Positions 22,465-32,503 of a stretch of DNA of 64,000 nucleotides are shown piece by piece; within the stretch, counting starts at the first letter, position 1; each line of letters begins with the position of its first letter. This stretch comes from Colwellia psychrerythraea 34H (GTDB taxonomy: Bacteria; Pseudomonadota; Gammaproteobacteria; Enterobacterales; Alteromonadaceae). The position numbers and the translations under genes were made by a program. The notes under the pieces were generated by a model. The model did not search any database, was not told the DNA's origin, and saw nothing but the letters and a program-made list of their open reading frames with translations. The DNA is taken from positions 1 to 64,000 of the forward strand of contig NC_003910.7 of the NCBI RefSeq assembly GCF_000012325.1, read 5' to 3'.

Positions 22465-23787
22465 TTATTTGAGTTTTAATAATTTGGCGTAATAAAAGCC
22501 GTCCATGTTTTCAGCATCAGGTAATAATTGCCAGCCAATTGCATTTTTATCAGTCTCAGGAGTATTACCGTTAATGGCAATTAGTTGTGCGTCCTGATTT
22601 TGTTCAATAAAGCGAGATATTTGCAGACTATTTTCTTCAGGCAAAACACTACAAGTTGCGTAAAGTAAGGTACCGCCTGGTTTGAGTAATGACCAGATAT
22701 TGTCAAGAATCTGCTGCTGCAAGACCACTAACTTATCAATATCATCAGCTTTACGTAACCACTTTATATCTGGGTGACGACGAATTACGCCAGTTCCAGA
22801 GCAGGGCGCATCAAGTAATATGCGATCAAATTGTTCACCAGACCACCAATTTTGAGTCGCTGCATCTGCAGTAATTACGTTAGCCGTTAGGTTTAAGCGA
22901 TCTAAATTTTCATGAACTCGAGTGAGGCGGCCTTCTTCAATATCAATTGCTGTCATTGAGGCAATATCAGGCGTTTGTTCAATGATATGACAAGTTTTAC
23001 CACCCGGTGCTGCACAACAATCCAATACAATATCATTGGGTTGGCAATCTAATAAGCGTGCCGCTTGCTGTGCTGCGCCATCTTGTATTGAAACCCAACC
23101 ATCATCAAAGCCCGGTAATTTTGCGACATCGAGTGGTTTAGCAAGTTCAATTGCTTGGGAGTTTGGCTCAACGTGAGCAATTTCAATTTCCGCTTCCTCA
23201 AGTAACGCTTGGTATTGTTCACTAGTGTGGTGTTGTTGATTGACACGTAACCACATCGGAGGCTTTTGCTGATTTGCATCGAGTATCGCTTGCCACTGAT
23301 CTGAGTAGGCTTGTTGTATTTTTTTAATAAACCAACCAGGGTGATTGTACTTTATTGGATCAGGTATCTTTTTATCTGTTTTGTTTACTTGTTTATTTTC
23401 TGCTTCTAATGCACGTAAAAAACCTCTAAGCACGGCATTAACCAATCCTTTCATATGGTCATTTTTTAACGTTTTTGTTGCTGCTACCGTTTCACTCACC
23501 GCTGCGTGGTCAGGTATACGCATATATCTTATTTGATAAACCCCCACTAAAAGTAAAAAATGAAAGACTCTCTGTTTGCCCTTTATTGGCTTTTGTACCA
23601 ATTGACTCACATCATTTTCTAATTCTGGTAAGTACCGCAACACACCGTAGCAAATTTCTTGCAGTAAACCTTTATCTTTACCTATCAACTTATCTTGTTG
23701 TTTGGGTAGTTCATCACTTAAGCTTCGCCCTTGATCTATAACGGCGTAACAACATTTTGCTGCAAGAGCTCTAATATTAATTATCAT
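22465..23787 (-). CDS. rsmB: 16S rRNA m5C967 methyltransferase RsmB
   Basis: RsmB methylates C967 of 16S rRNA using SAM. The N-terminal NusB-like RNA-binding domain (about residues 1-140) precedes a Rossmann methyltransferase domain with CCAAPGGKTCHI for SAM and the two family cysteines in LDAPCSGTGV and ATCSVLPEEN. The 440 residues are close to the E. coli protein (429). It lies 8 bp downstream of fmt. Confidence 0.96.
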   Translation of the reverse strand: MIINIRALAAKCCYAVIDQGRSLSDELPKQQDKLIGKDKGLLQEICYGVLRYLPELENDVSQLVQKPIKGKQRVFHFLLLVGVYQIRYMRIPDHAAVSETVAATKTLKNDHMKGLVNAVLRGFLRALEAENKQVNKTDKKIPDPIKYNHPGWFIKKIQQAYSDQWQAILDANQQKPPMWLRVNQQHHTSEQYQALLEEAEIEIAHVEPNSQAIELAKPLDVAKLPGFDDGWVSIQDGAAQQAARLLDCQPNDIVLDCCAAPGGKTCHIIEQTPDIASMTAIDIEEGRLTRVHENLDRLNLTANVITADAATQNWWSGEQFDRILLDAPCSGTGVIRRHPDIKWLRKADDIDKLVVLQQQILDNIWSLLKPGGTLLYATCSVLPEENSLQISRFIEQNQDAQLIAINGNTPETDKNAIGWQLLPDAENMDGFYYAKLLKLK

Positions 23788-23795
23788 TGTTTCTC

Positions 23796-24779
23796 TTAAC
23801 CAAGCTTGTTAATAGTGCTGCCAACAACGAACCAATCGCTGCGACCATTTAGGATGTCTTTTACGGCTAATGCTTTTTTCCCTGGAAGTTGAATGACTTC
23901 TAGTCGTAACGAACCACTGGTTGTTGCTACTTCTATCCCTTCTTTGTCTGCCTTTATTATCGTGCCTGGATCAGCATTGCCTCGATATTCTTGCACGGAT
24001 GCTTGCCATATGCGTAACCTATGCTGCTTACCTTCAGATTCTGTAAAGGTAAATTGAGCAACTGGCCAAGGAATATAAGCACGAATTTTTCGATGTAGTT
24101 CATCAGCACTGAATTGCCAGTTAAGCTCTGCTTCAGTTTTATCAAGTTTCTTGGCATAAGTCGCTAATTCATCATCTTGAGCGATATTATGATTACTGGC
24201 TTGATAATCAGGTTCAGCCATAATAGTTAATGTATTAACTAAGGCAGTTGGCCCTAAGTTGGCAAGTTTTTCATAAAGACTTGCACTGGTATCTGTATTT
24301 TCTATTTCGCACTCAGCGGATAGAATCATGTCTCCCGTGTCTAACCCTTTATCCATTTGCATAATGGTGACACCGGTTTTCTTATCTCCAGCTTCAAGAG
24401 AACGTTGAATAGGTGCTGCACCACGCCATTTTGGTAGAATTGAGCCATGTACGTTAATGCAGCCTAAACGTGGAGAGTTTAAAATGACTTCAGGTAATAG
24501 CAGACCATAAGCAACAACAACCATGATATCAGCGTTATATTTCGCTAATTGTTGTTGGTCTTCCTCATTTTTAAAGTTAATAGGTTGCTCAACAATAATG
24601 TCGTGCTCTATTGCGAGTAACTTTGTTGCACAAGCTGTTAGTTTTTTACCGCGGCCAGCTGGTTTATCAGGGGGACAATAAACGGCGACAATATTATGTT
24701 CAGAATTAATTAACGCTGCTAAATGTTGGGCAGCGAATTCAGGAGTACCTGCAAAAATGATATTTAGTGGAGTAACCAA
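23796..24779 (-). CDS. fmt: Methionyl-tRNA formyltransferase
   Basis: Fmt formylates initiator Met-tRNA using 10-formyl-tetrahydrofolate. The N-terminal formyltransferase domain starts [16 protein letters not shown] and carries the catalytic segment [19 protein letters not shown] plus DTGDMIL; the C-terminal OB-like domain binds tRNA. The 327 residues compare with 315 in E. coli. Its partner deformylase gene def is 32 bp upstream. Confidence 0.97.
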   Translation of the reverse strand: MVTPLNIIFAGTPEFAAQHLAALINSEHNIVAVYCPPDKPAGRGKKLTACATKLLAIEHDIIVEQPINFKNEEDQQQLAKYNADIMVVVAYGLLLPEVILNSPRLGCINVHGSILPKWRGAAPIQRSLEAGDKKTGVTIMQMDKGLDTGDMILSAECEIENTDTSASLYEKLANLGPTALVNTLTIMAEPDYQASNHNIAQDDELATYAKKLDKTEAELNWQFSADELHRKIRAYIPWPVAQFTFTESEGKQHRLRIWQASVQEYRGNADPGTIIKADKEGIEVATTSGSLRLEVIQLPGKKALAVKDILNGRSDWFVVGSTINKLG

Positions 24780-24811
24780 AGTAATTCCTATTATTGTAAG
24801 TAAGTAAGTAC

Positions 24812-25327
24812 TTACTTGTTGTTTTTGTCAGTCTTTGCTTCTTTCTCAAGCTTTTTTTGAATGCGCTGACGCTTTAGCGGGGATAGGTAATCAACAAATA
24901 AAACACCTTTTAAGTGATCAAGTTCATGTTGTATACAAATGCTTTGTAATTCCGTAGCGTTTAAAGAGAATTCTTTACCGTGTCGATCAAGTGCTTTTAC
25001 AGTACATGCATCATGACGGTCTACTTTGGCATAAGTACCAGGCACGGATAAACAACCTTCTTCATTGATCGATGTTTCATTACTAGTAGCAATAATTTCG
25101 GGATTGATAAAGATGATGGGTTGGTCATTATCTTCAGAAGTATCCATGACAACAATGCGCTGATGAATATCTACTTGAGTAGCGGCAAGACCTACGCCAT
25201 TTTCTTCGTACATAGTTGCCAGCATATCGTCTATAATTGTAGCCGTAGCGTCAGTTATATCAGTAACGGGCTGCGCTTTTGTTCTCAAACGCGGATCAGG
25301 AAAACGTAAAATAGTTAAAATAGTCAT
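24812..25327 (-). CDS. def: Peptide deformylase
   Basis: Def removes the N-formyl group from nascent proteins. All three motifs are present: GVGLAATQV near residue 45, EEGCLSVP with the metal-binding Cys, and QHELDHLKG with HExxH. The 171 residues match E. coli (169). It heads the leftward operon and is divergent from the LysM protein gene, with 154 bp between them. Confidence 0.97.
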   Translation of the reverse strand: MTILTILRFPDPRLRTKAQPVTDITDATATIIDDMLATMYEENGVGLAATQVDIHQRIVVMDTSEDNDQPIIFINPEIIATSNETSINEEGCLSVPGTYAKVDRHDACTVKALDRHGKEFSLNATELQSICIQHELDHLKGVLFVDYLSPLKRQRIQKKLEKEAKTDKNNK

Positions 25328-25378
25328 ATTTTATTAAAAGAATTAGCGATAATTAATCTAGAATGTTATGTTTTAATT

Positions 25379-25431
25379 ATATACTCAAGTAACTGTAACT
25401 GAAACCTGCATTTTTAAGTCACTTGATATAA
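25379..25431. repeat. Short inverted-repeat remnant in the def/lysM divergent promoter region
   Basis: The left edge TATACTCAAGTAACT and the reversed right edge TATATCAAGTGACTT resemble the E1 terminal repeat (ATACCCAAGCxACTTGAA), enclosing only about 25 bp with TGCATTTTTAAG. It could be a nearly emptied element of the E1/E2 family. Confidence 0.4.
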
Positions 25432-25481
25432 CTAATAATTATAGTGCGTTACAGCAGTGTGCACTAAAAGGAACGAGCTCC

Positions 25482-26567
25482 ATGCTTAAAGAAATAATAC
25501 TATCACTATCTTTACTATCGTGTTCATTGGTAGCCCTTGCCGATCAGATAACACTTAATGATGACGCACCTAAGACACATGTAGTAGTGAAAGGTGATAC
25601 CTTATGGGATATTTCAGCACTGTTTCTTGAGCAACCTTGGTTATGGCCGAAGCTTTGGCGTTTAAATCCAGAAATCAATAATCCGCATTTAATTTATCCC
25701 GGTGATGTTTTAAAACTTGTTTTTGATGAAAATGGTGAGCCTATGCTGGTGGTAGAACCGGTAAAACCAAGCTATAAATGGTCGCCAAAAATACGTCAAG
25801 AGAAGAAAAAAGACTCTGCAATTACTTTGTTACCGCTAGAAGTTATTGCTCCTTTTGTTAGATATGACCATCTATTTACCGAAGATGAGCTAGAACAGCT
25901 ACCACACATTATAGGTAGTGATGAAGGCTACAGAATGACAACGAAAGACTTTAAAGTTTACGTGAATAAGGATCTCGAGGTCGCACAAAGTTATGCAATC
26001 TATGATAAAGGTGAAGAGATTTTTGATCCTGAAACAGATGATTCGTTAGGTTTTTATGTCAATTTGGTAGGAACTGGGCAAGTAACAAAACGTGGTGATA
26101 TAGAAAATGATGTGCCTTCTACTATGAGTGTTGGCTCGGTAAAAAGAGAAATTCATTCAGGAGACTATGTAGTACCTGTTAATGAAGGACAATTGTTACC
26201 CGCTATTTTTTCTATGAAAGCAGCTAATAAATCACTTCGTGGCTCTATTGTTAAAGCCACTAGCAATGGTCGTGAGTTTGCCAAGCTTGAAGTTGTTATG
26301 ATTAACCGCGGCATAGATCATGATGTGACCGTTGGTGATGTTATGGCGATAAAACGCACCAGCCCTGCCGTGGTAGATACTGGGAGTGGTCCTGCTTATA
26401 GTGTAGAGTCTTCACGTTGGAATAAAATTACGGGTAGTGATTATAAGATGCCAGAAGAGCAATTAGGTGAACTAATGATTTTTAAAGTTTACCAAAAAGC
26501 GAGTATGGCCCTTATTCTACATACAGAGAAGCCAGCAAGAATAAATGATTTGATTACCGCGCCATAA
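25482..26567 (+). CDS. LysM-domain periplasmic protein
   Basis: A signal peptide (about residues 1-20, ending ALA) is followed by a LysM domain (about 33-80: VVKGDTLWDISALFL, NPEINNPHLIYPGDVLKL), which binds peptidoglycan. The remaining 280 residues show no motif I recognise. Genes of this type are commonly found next to dprA in gammaproteobacteria. The function is probably wall-associated but otherwise unknown. Confidence 0.85.
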   Translation: MLKEIILSLSLLSCSLVALADQITLNDDAPKTHVVVKGDTLWDISALFLEQPWLWPKLWRLNPEINNPHLIYPGDVLKLVFDENGEPMLVVEPVKPSYKWSPKIRQEKKKDSAITLLPLEVIAPFVRYDHLFTEDELEQLPHIIGSDEGYRMTTKDFKVYVNKDLEVAQSYAIYDKGEEIFDPETDDSLGFYVNLVGTGQVTKRGDIENDVPSTMSVGSVKREIHSGDYVVPVNEGQLLPAIFSMKAANKSLRGSIVKATSNGREFAKLEVVMINRGIDHDVTVGDVMAIKRTSPAVVDTGSGPAYSVESSRWNKITGSDYKMPEEQLGELMIFKVYQKASMALILHTEKPARINDLITAP

Positions 26568-26585
26568 TAACTAACTGTTAAAAAG

Positions 26586-26618
26586 TTTATTTTCCCTCCT
26601 TATAAGAGGGAAAATAAA
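26586..26618. repeat. 13-bp perfect hairpin upstream of dprA
   Basis: TTTATTTTCCCTC (26586-26598) pairs with its exact complement (26606-26618) across a 7-nt loop. The only T run follows the stem on the minus strand (CTTTTTAAC), so as an intrinsic terminator it would point away from dprA. Confidence 0.6.
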
Positions 26619-26650
26619 GGTATGACTTGTTCTTAAGGAGAAGACAAGTA

Positions 26651-27802
26651 ATGATTAATAACAGTAAAAGTAATATTGAATACTGGTTAGCTTTAAAGTT
26701 TGTTCCTCGATTAGCCATTCACAAAAAAATAGCGCTTGTTGAGACCTTTGGTTTGATAGCGTTGTTTTCGTTAGACAATAAACCCTCAGTACTTAGCTCA
26801 GCTAATAACTTAAGTGTGAAACAACTTCACGCTTTTCATCAGCCTGATTGGCAAACAATAACTCATATTATCCATGCAAGTGCTGCATGTAATAGTGCCA
26901 TCATTTGCTATGACGATACTTATTACCCTCAATTGCTCAAACAAATCTATGATCCACCCTTAGTGATATTTATGCAGGGCAATCCATTATTACTTAATGC
27001 TCCGCAGGTGGCCGTAGTTGGAAGTAGAGCTGCTAGCGTAGGAGGTAGAGATACCGCATTCAAAATATGCCAACAACTTGCGCAGCATAATTTTATTATT
27101 ACAAGTGGGTTAGCCCTTGGTATCGATGCTGCAGCGCATAGAGGTGCCCTTAGTGAGCCTGCTAGCACAATCGCGGTAGTTGCTACGGGTTTAGATCAGG
27201 TATACCCAGCCAGACATCATTCTTTGGCGCAGAAAATTATAGATTCAAGCGGCGCCATCATTAGTGAATTTGTACCTGGAACGCAAGCTAGGGCGGGGCA
27301 TTTTCCAAAAAGAAATCGCCTTATTAGTGGTTTAAGTTTGGGGGTTTTAGTCGTTGAAGCTGAATTAAAAAGTGGCTCTTTGATAACAGCTCGTTGTGCA
27401 CTAGAGCAAAATAGAGACGTTTTTGCTATACCTAGCTCTATTGAAAATAAACAAGCAAAAGGCTGTCACTGGTTAATTAAACAAGGCGCTAAACTTGTAG
27501 AACAATGTGCCGATATAATAGATGAGTTCGCTTTTGCAGATAAACCTAGTCTACACTTAAAGAGTGAGTTGAAGCCTTTGAAGTCAGCTACACATAGTAC
27601 TCACAAAGGAGGCGATGAAATAAATCAAAAAGTCTTGTGTAACGATGCGTTGTTGGATAGTGTGGGATTTGAAATTACTCCCGTAGATAAAGTAGTTTTA
27701 CGGAGCGAACTTCCCGTAGAGGAAGTGTTAACTAGATTAACAATGCTGGAGCTAAATGGTCTGGTATCTGCGGTACCTGGTGGCTATATTAGAACGCAAT
27801 AA
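26651..27802 (+). CDS. dprA: DNA processing protein DprA (Smf)
   Basis: DprA binds incoming single-stranded DNA and loads RecA during natural transformation. The central Rossmann-like domain has [30 protein letters not shown] and the [14 protein letters not shown] motif [18 protein letters not shown], plus a C-terminal winged helix ([18 protein letters not shown]). I chose ATG 26651 (MINNSKSN; 383 residues), preceded by AAGGAG at suitable spacing, rather than the upstream TTG at 26627. smg follows after 19 bp. Confidence 0.95.
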   Translation: MINNSKSNIEYWLALKFVPRLAIHKKIALVETFGLIALFSLDNKPSVLSSANNLSVKQLHAFHQPDWQTITHIIHASAACNSAIICYDDTYYPQLLKQIYDPPLVIFMQGNPLLLNAPQVAVVGSRAASVGGRDTAFKICQQLAQHNFIITSGLALGIDAAAHRGALSEPASTIAVVATGLDQVYPARHHSLAQKIIDSSGAIISEFVPGTQARAGHFPKRNRLISGLSLGVLVVEAELKSGSLITARCALEQNRDVFAIPSSIENKQAKGCHWLIKQGAKLVEQCADIIDEFAFADKPSLHLKSELKPLKSATHSTHKGGDEINQKVLCNDALLDSVGFEITPVDKVVLRSELPVEEVLTRLTMLELNGLVSAVPGGYIRTQ

Positions 27803-27821
27803 AGTATATAAGGGGCTAATT

Positions 27822-28295
27822 ATGTTTGATATTTTAATGTATCTTTTTGAAACGTATATCCAAAATGAATCAGAAGCCATGGTGGATCATGAGTTGTTAA
27901 CAGATGAGTTAACAAGAGCGGGCTTTCATCAGGATGAAATATACAAAGCATTAAATTGGCTAGAAAAACTTACCGCATTACAAGACACTGACGCTTACCC
28001 ATATCTTACGCGCGTAGGCAGTAAGTCTGTACGGATTTATACTAGCGAAGAAATGCAGTTGCTTGATACACCAAGCCGTGGTTTTATCTTGTTTTTAGAG
28101 CAAGTAAATGTACTTGATTTTACTACTCGCGAAATGGTTATTGACCGAGTCATGGAACTTGATACCAAGTACTTCTCTATGGATGATTTAAAGTGGGTAA
28201 TTCTGATGGTGCTATTTAATGTACCAGGTAAAGAGTCAGCTTATTCTCAACTAGAAGACTTGATATTCGAAGAACAAGAAGGCCCTCTTCACTAA
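27822..28295 (+). CDS. smg: Smg family protein (DUF494)
   Basis: The 157-residue protein, identical in length to E. coli Smg, begins [16 protein letters not shown], the family N-terminus. The start at 27822 has AAGGGG upstream; a longer frame opening inside dprA is not needed. It is acidic and helical with no catalytic motif visible. Its function is not established. It is translationally close to dprA, as in E. coli. Confidence 0.93.
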   Translation: MFDILMYLFETYIQNESEAMVDHELLTDELTRAGFHQDEIYKALNWLEKLTALQDTDAYPYLTRVGSKSVRIYTSEEMQLLDTPSRGFILFLEQVNVLDFTTREMVIDRVMELDTKYFSMDDLKWVILMVLFNVPGKESAYSQLEDLIFEEQEGPLH

Positions 28296-28308
28296 TAACG
28301 TGAATAAA

Positions 28309-28339
28309 GCTGGCTAACTATCTAGTATATTTAGCCAGC
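28309..28339. repeat. 9-bp hairpin between smg and yrdD
   Basis: GCTGGCTAA and TTAGCCAGC form a perfect stem 14 bp after smg with a 13-nt loop. No T run follows on the plus strand, so it may mark the smg mRNA 3' end without being a classical terminator. Confidence 0.45.
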
Positions 28340-28353
28340 AGTCACCGATCGTA

Positions 28354-28382
28354 TTGTTCAGAAATTTTTTGTGGCATAATAG
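28354..28382 (+). promoter_or_regulatory. Candidate sigma70 promoter for yrdD
   Basis: TTGTTC and TAATAG are separated by 17 bp, 32 bp before the yrdD start. This is a sequence match only. Confidence 0.45.
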
Positions 28383-28414
28383 CGCTACACTTGTTTTGAA
28401 CGCAATTTTCAATA

Positions 28415-28975
28415 ATGTCTGAATCTGAAAAACCACTCTTTACTCAACACGAACATGCTTTAGAGAAAGAATATCAAGTGTGTCCTGATTGTGGATCAGA
28501 GTTGACCATGAAGCATGGTAAGTCTGGGACTTTTTTAGGTTGTGTTAATTACCCTAATTGTCAATATACACGAGCAGTAGTAGAGCATGAACGTGTTGAA
28601 GATAAAATATTATCGGGTAGCGAGTGTCCATTATGCTCCCATGTATTAGCGGTTAAGCAAGGTCGTTATGGCATGTTTATTGGCTGTAGTAACTTTCCAC
28701 AATGCCATCATATTGAACATGAAGCGCAGGAGATAATACAGGACGTGGTATGTCCAAGTTGCAAACGTGGTTCATTGCAAGAAAAAACAAGTCGCTTTGG
28801 CAAGAAATTTTACTCCTGTGATGCTTATCCAAAGTGTAAATTTGTCGTTAATCATGAGCCAGTAGAAGGGCGATGTGAAAAGTGCCAATTTCCTTTGTTG
28901 CTAAAAAGAAATATGGCTGCTGGAATTAAATATCAGTGTGCAGATAAAAAATGTTCTCATATGCAAAAAATATGA
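28415..28975 (+). CDS. yrdD: Topoisomerase I-like zinc-finger protein YrdD
   Basis: The 186-residue protein consists of four C4 zinc-ribbon repeats like those at the C-terminus of topoisomerase I: CPDC...CVNYPNC, CPLC...CSNFPQC, CPSC...CDAYPKC and CEKC...CADKKC. It has no catalytic topoisomerase domain, so it is probably a nucleic-acid-binding protein of unknown role. In E. coli yrdD lies between smg and tsaC; here purEK and a terminator intervene before tsaC. Confidence 0.9.
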   Translation: MSESEKPLFTQHEHALEKEYQVCPDCGSELTMKHGKSGTFLGCVNYPNCQYTRAVVEHERVEDKILSGSECPLCSHVLAVKQGRYGMFIGCSNFPQCHHIEHEAQEIIQDVVCPSCKRGSLQEKTSRFGKKFYSCDAYPKCKFVVNHEPVEGRCEKCQFPLLLKRNMAAGIKYQCADKKCSHMQKI

Positions 28976-28997
28976 TAAATATCCGCAATGCTACTCA

Positions 28998-29028
28998 TAA
29001 AAAAAGACGCTAAATAGCGTCTTTTTTA
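28998..29028. terminator. Bidirectional terminator between yrdD and purK
   Basis: AAAAAAGACGCTA and TAGCGTCTTTTTT form a stem flanked by A and T runs on both sides, serving the convergent yrdD and purK genes. Confidence 0.9.
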
Positions 29029-29053
29029 ATAACTAATTAAATGAACGTATTTA

Positions 29054-30211
29054 TTAGCTTTGTTTATCTAAATAGTTTTTTGCGAAGTCATTAAGATCAG
29101 GAAATGCTTCTTTGCAAAGGATATCAGCTAGATGTTGTAAACGTTGAGCAAGCTGTAATTCACTTTCACCGCTAACATTTATATGACCCATTTTACGCCC
29201 TACACGTTTACCTTTGTTATACCAATGAATAGTTGCGCTAGGTATAGCAAGCACCTCATTAGAAACAGTATCTTCACCAATAATGTTGACCATTGCTGTT
29301 GGACGAATAAGTGCTGTACTACCTAAAGGCAAATCACAGATGGCCCTTAAGTGGTTTTCAAACTGACAGGTGTCAGCACCTTGTTGAGTCCAATGTCCAG
29401 AGTTATGAACCCTTGGTGCAATTTCATTGACTAAGAGTTGGTCGCCAACTTGGAAAAACTCAATAGCCATAACACCAACATAATCGAGTTCATCTGATAA
29501 GGCCTTAAATACGGTACTGGCTTGTTGCTGTAATTGTTCATTAACAGGAGCAGCGACTGAGACACTTAAAATACCATTAGTATGATGATTTTCAGTTAAA
29601 GGATACACGGCAACGTCTCCATTAACGCGACGAACACCAACAAGCGATACTTCGCGATCAAAAGGCACCATTTGTTCAGCAACAATTCCTTGCTTAACAG
29701 TGGTTTTTGAAGCCGCAAGAAAGTTTGCCATATCTTGCCAGATTACTTCAGCATCAGCCGCTGACTTTAATCGCCATTGCCCTTTTCCATCATACCCCTC
29801 AAGTGCAGTCTTAAAGATAATAGGTAAAGATAAGTGCTCAATTGCTTTATCAAAATCTATTTTAGCGTTAACAAAGTAATGTTTGGCATTAGCGGCATTA
29901 CAAGATTCAAGCAATGCTTTCTCTAACCGTCTATCGCCACCAATTTTAATAGCGTTACTTGTCGGGTATAACTTCCCTGATTGCTCACACTCAGCAAGTA
30001 TGTCATGGGCAATATGCTCAAATTCGGCGGTAATTACATCAGCATTTTTAATGCCTGCTTCTAAATCGCCATAAATATTTTCAGGTGAAAGTGGTTGTAC
30101 AACCTTATTACTTGATACATCTAGTGCTTTAATATCTAAGTTTAAAGGTGTGCCTGCTAACTCCATCATTCGAGCTAATTGACCTGCGCCAAGTATGAGA
30201 ATTTTATTCAT
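29054..30211 (-). CDS. purK: 5-(carboxyamino)imidazole ribonucleotide synthase
   Basis: PurK converts AIR, ATP and bicarbonate to N5-CAIR in purine synthesis. The 385-residue protein shows the ATP-grasp layout: ILGAGQLARMMELAG at the N-terminus, TALEGYDGKGQWRL (ATP-binding loop), EQMVPFDREVSLVGVR and NEIAPRVHNSGHWT near the active site. It follows purE by 8 bp and both are read leftward. Confidence 0.96.
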   Translation of the reverse strand: MNKILILGAGQLARMMELAGTPLNLDIKALDVSSNKVVQPLSPENIYGDLEAGIKNADVITAEFEHIAHDILAECEQSGKLYPTSNAIKIGGDRRLEKALLESCNAANAKHYFVNAKIDFDKAIEHLSLPIIFKTALEGYDGKGQWRLKSAADAEVIWQDMANFLAASKTTVKQGIVAEQMVPFDREVSLVGVRRVNGDVAVYPLTENHHTNGILSVSVAAPVNEQLQQQASTVFKALSDELDYVGVMAIEFFQVGDQLLVNEIAPRVHNSGHWTQQGADTCQFENHLRAICDLPLGSTALIRPTAMVNIIGEDTVSNEVLAIPSATIHWYNKGKRVGRKMGHINVSGESELQLAQRLQHLADILCKEAFPDLNDFAKNYLDKQS

Positions 30212-30219
30212 GAGGGTTT

Positions 30220-30702
30220 TTATTCTGCCGGGTTTGGGTTAGCAAGTATGGTTTCTGTCTGCTTTCGACGAAACTCTTCGATATTTTGTTGGATCTCAGT
30301 GTTATGAGTGCCAATAATTTGTGCTGCAAGTAAACCTGCGTTGGCAGCACCGGCATTGCCGATGGCCAATGTACCTACTGCAATACCTTTTGGCATTTGC
30401 ACAATAGATAATAAAGAATCTTGTCCATTAAGCGCTTTAGATTGCACTGGCACACCTAAAACAGGTAAAGAAGTATAAGCTGCGGCCATACCTGGTAAAT
30501 GAGCTGCACCACCAGCGCCTGCAATAATTACCTTAATACCTCTATCTTTTGCACTTTCAGCATACTCAGCAAGTAAGTGAGGAGTACGGTGTGCAGAAAC
30601 TACTTTGGTTTCGTACTGTACACCTAAAGAATCAAGCATTTCTGCTGTATGCTGCATTGTTGGCCAATCTGATTTTGATCCCATGATGATACCGACTGTC
30701 AT
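30220..30702 (-). CDS. purE: N5-CAIR mutase PurE
   Basis: PurE rearranges N5-CAIR to CAIR in the step after PurK. The 160-residue protein has GSKSDWPTM at the N-terminus, SAHRTP (with the active-site His) and [12 protein letters not shown], all family hallmarks. Length is close to E. coli (169). It heads the purE-purK operon. No PurR-type operator was recognised in the 188-bp upstream gap. Confidence 0.97.
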   Translation of the reverse strand: MTVGIIMGSKSDWPTMQHTAEMLDSLGVQYETKVVSAHRTPHLLAEYAESAKDRGIKVIIAGAGGAAHLPGMAAAYTSLPVLGVPVQSKALNGQDSLLSIVQMPKGIAVGTLAIGNAGAANAGLLAAQIIGTHNTEIQQNIEEFRRKQTETILANPNPAE

Positions 30703-30896
30703 GAATTTATGCCCTTTAAAAAAATAGAATGTTCTTCATATATGAAGAAAGTAAAAATAGAGCTGCAATTATAACCTTGTTTAACGAAATACGGAATATA
30801 GAACTTTTCTATCGATAAATTAATCCATCATTAGGCGTTTATGAACAGTGTTTGGTAATATTGCGGTGGAAGTGATTATAAATAGAAGGGTTGTCT

Positions 30897-31448
30897 GTGA
30901 GCGAAAAGAATGTTGTTGAAGCGTTTAAAAATGGTGGAATTATTGCTTATCCAACAGAAGCCGTATTCGGCCTTGGTTGTGACCCTGACAATAAAGAAGC
31001 ACTCAAGCGATTGTTAAAGTTAAAACAAAGATCTCCTGAAAAGGGACTAATTTTACTTGCAGGTAGTTATTCTCAATTACTGCCTTATATCGATGACAGT
31101 AAAATTCCACAAGATAAGCGCTTGACCCTGTTATCAAGGTGGCCTGATGGCATTACTCAACTAGTGCCAAAAAATAATAATATCTCATCACTCTTATCAG
31201 GTAGCTTTGACACCATTGCGGTGAGAATCACCAGTCAGCCAGATGTTGTTGCCTTGTGTCAGCAAACGAATAAACCCATAGTTTCGACAAGTGCTAATTT
31301 ATCTGGACAAGAACCGGCTAAAACATGGCAATCATTAGACCTAGTTTTATCTAAACAAGTAGACTTCATTCTTAAAGGGGTTACTTTAGGTCGAACTTCA
31401 CCGTCAAAAATTATTGATGCGTTGACGGGGAAAATCATCAGAAACTAA
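30897..31448 (+). CDS. tsaC: Threonylcarbamoyl-AMP synthase TsaC
   Basis: TsaC (YrdC/RimN) makes threonylcarbamoyl-AMP from Thr, bicarbonate and ATP for the t6A37 modification of tRNAs reading ANN codons. The protein has [15 protein letters not shown] near the N-terminus, [12 protein letters not shown] and [13 protein letters not shown] prefer GTG 30897 (183 residues), which has AGAAGGG six bases upstream; the TTG at 30891 would directly abut that sequence. In E. coli tsaC precedes aroE directly; here ompW lies between. Confidence 0.95.
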
Positions 31449-31547
31449 GAAAATGGTTACATGGGATAAATTTGAGCGAATATCGCCGCTAGTCTATTAA
31501 TAATTAACGTTATTTAATACTATTTTCTTTTTGATTATTATAAGAAT

Positions 31548-31561
31548 TTGATCAAGATCAA
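31548..31561. promoter_or_regulatory. FNR/EtrA-type box upstream of ompW
   Basis: TTGATCAAGATCAA matches the FNR consensus TTGATnnnnATCAA without a mismatch, about 105 bp before the ompW start. FNR control of ompW is known in enterics, which supports the assignment. Confidence 0.65.
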
Positions 31562-31666
31562 AGTATTGCTTAGCTTCATAGTTAGCAGTCAAAACCTTGC
31601 GCTAAATCAAATTTTATTAAGGCAACAGGATTATCATACCCTTAATTATTTTAAGGATATATAATC

Positions 31667-32380
31667 ATGAAAAAAACTTTATTAACCATAGCTTTACTAT
31701 CAAGTCTTTCAACTACAGCTTTTGCAAACCAAGCTGGTGACATCCTCGTTCGTGGTGGTGTTACTATGGTTTCACCTAGTAGTAATGAAGCAACGGTACT
31801 TTTAGATGGATCTGCAACACCGTTATCAGTTTCAGTAGACGATAATACCCAGTTTGGTTTAAACCTGGTTTACTTTTTTGATAGTAATTGGGCAATTGAA
31901 TTATTAGCGGCAACGCCATTTACCCATGATGTGATATTACATGATCCAAAAGGCGCAACGAATGATATTTATGGTATTGATTTAAATGGTGCTACTTTGG
32001 CAGAAGTAAGCCATTTACCGCCAACACTAAGCGCGCTCTATTATTTTGATACGGGCACTGCATTTAAACCTTATGTTGGTGTTGGTGTGAACTACACGAT
32101 ATTTTTCGATGAAGACTTTACTTCAACGCCTCAAGCGGCAGGTTTTAGTAATCTAGAACTTGATGGTTCATGGGGTTACTCTGTTCAGCTTGGTCTTGAT
32201 TATGAGCTAGATAAAAATTGGTCTGTTAATGTTTCAGCTCGTTACATTGATATTAACACCAAAGCTACGTTTAATATCGACAATGCTTTAGGAGTAGATG
32301 GCGGCCTAGTTGGCAAAGGTAGTGCAAGCGTTGATGTTGATCCTATGGTTTATTCAGTAATGCTTGGTTACACATTCTAA
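31667..32380 (+). CDS. ompW: OmpW-family outer membrane protein
   Basis: OmpW proteins are 8-stranded barrels with a hydrophobic channel, linked to small hydrophobic compounds and to stress and oxygen responses. The 237-residue precursor has a signal peptide (1-20, AFA), the typical WAIELLAATPFTHD region, LSALYYFD and the barrel C-terminus YSVMLGYTF ending in Phe. TTAAGGATATATA precedes the ATG. A perfect FNR-type box lies upstream and a terminator downstream, so it is a single-gene unit inserted between tsaC and aroE. Confidence 0.93.
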   Translation: MKKTLLTIALLSSLSTTAFANQAGDILVRGGVTMVSPSSNEATVLLDGSATPLSVSVDDNTQFGLNLVYFFDSNWAIELLAATPFTHDVILHDPKGATNDIYGIDLNGATLAEVSHLPPTLSALYYFDTGTAFKPYVGVGVNYTIFFDEDFTSTPQAAGFSNLELDGSWGYSVQLGLDYELDKNWSVNVSARYIDINTKATFNIDNALGVDGGLVGKGSASVDVDPMVYSVMLGYTF

Positions 32381-32404
32381 ATTAAGTTAATTACCAACAA
32401 AAAT

Positions 32405-32444
32405 AAAAAGCAGTAACTTATTCTAAAGGGTTACTGCTTTTTTG
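32405..32444 (+). terminator. Intrinsic terminator after ompW
   Basis: AAAAGCAGTAAC and GTTACTGCTTTT pair around a 12-nt loop, followed by TTTT. Confidence 0.88.
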
Positions 32445-32503
32445 TTTTCATTAACTAATGATTAAGATAGGCTGTAATCATTAGTTAATTTATTGCAATA
32501 ACC

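Noticed and set aside
27756..27821. smg starting inside dprA
   Set aside because: The ATG at 27822 has a ribosome-binding site and gives the family length of 157 residues.
30703..30890. PurR operator upstream of purE
   Set aside because: No sequence resembling the PurR palindrome (ACGCAAACGTTTGCGT) could be found in the gap.
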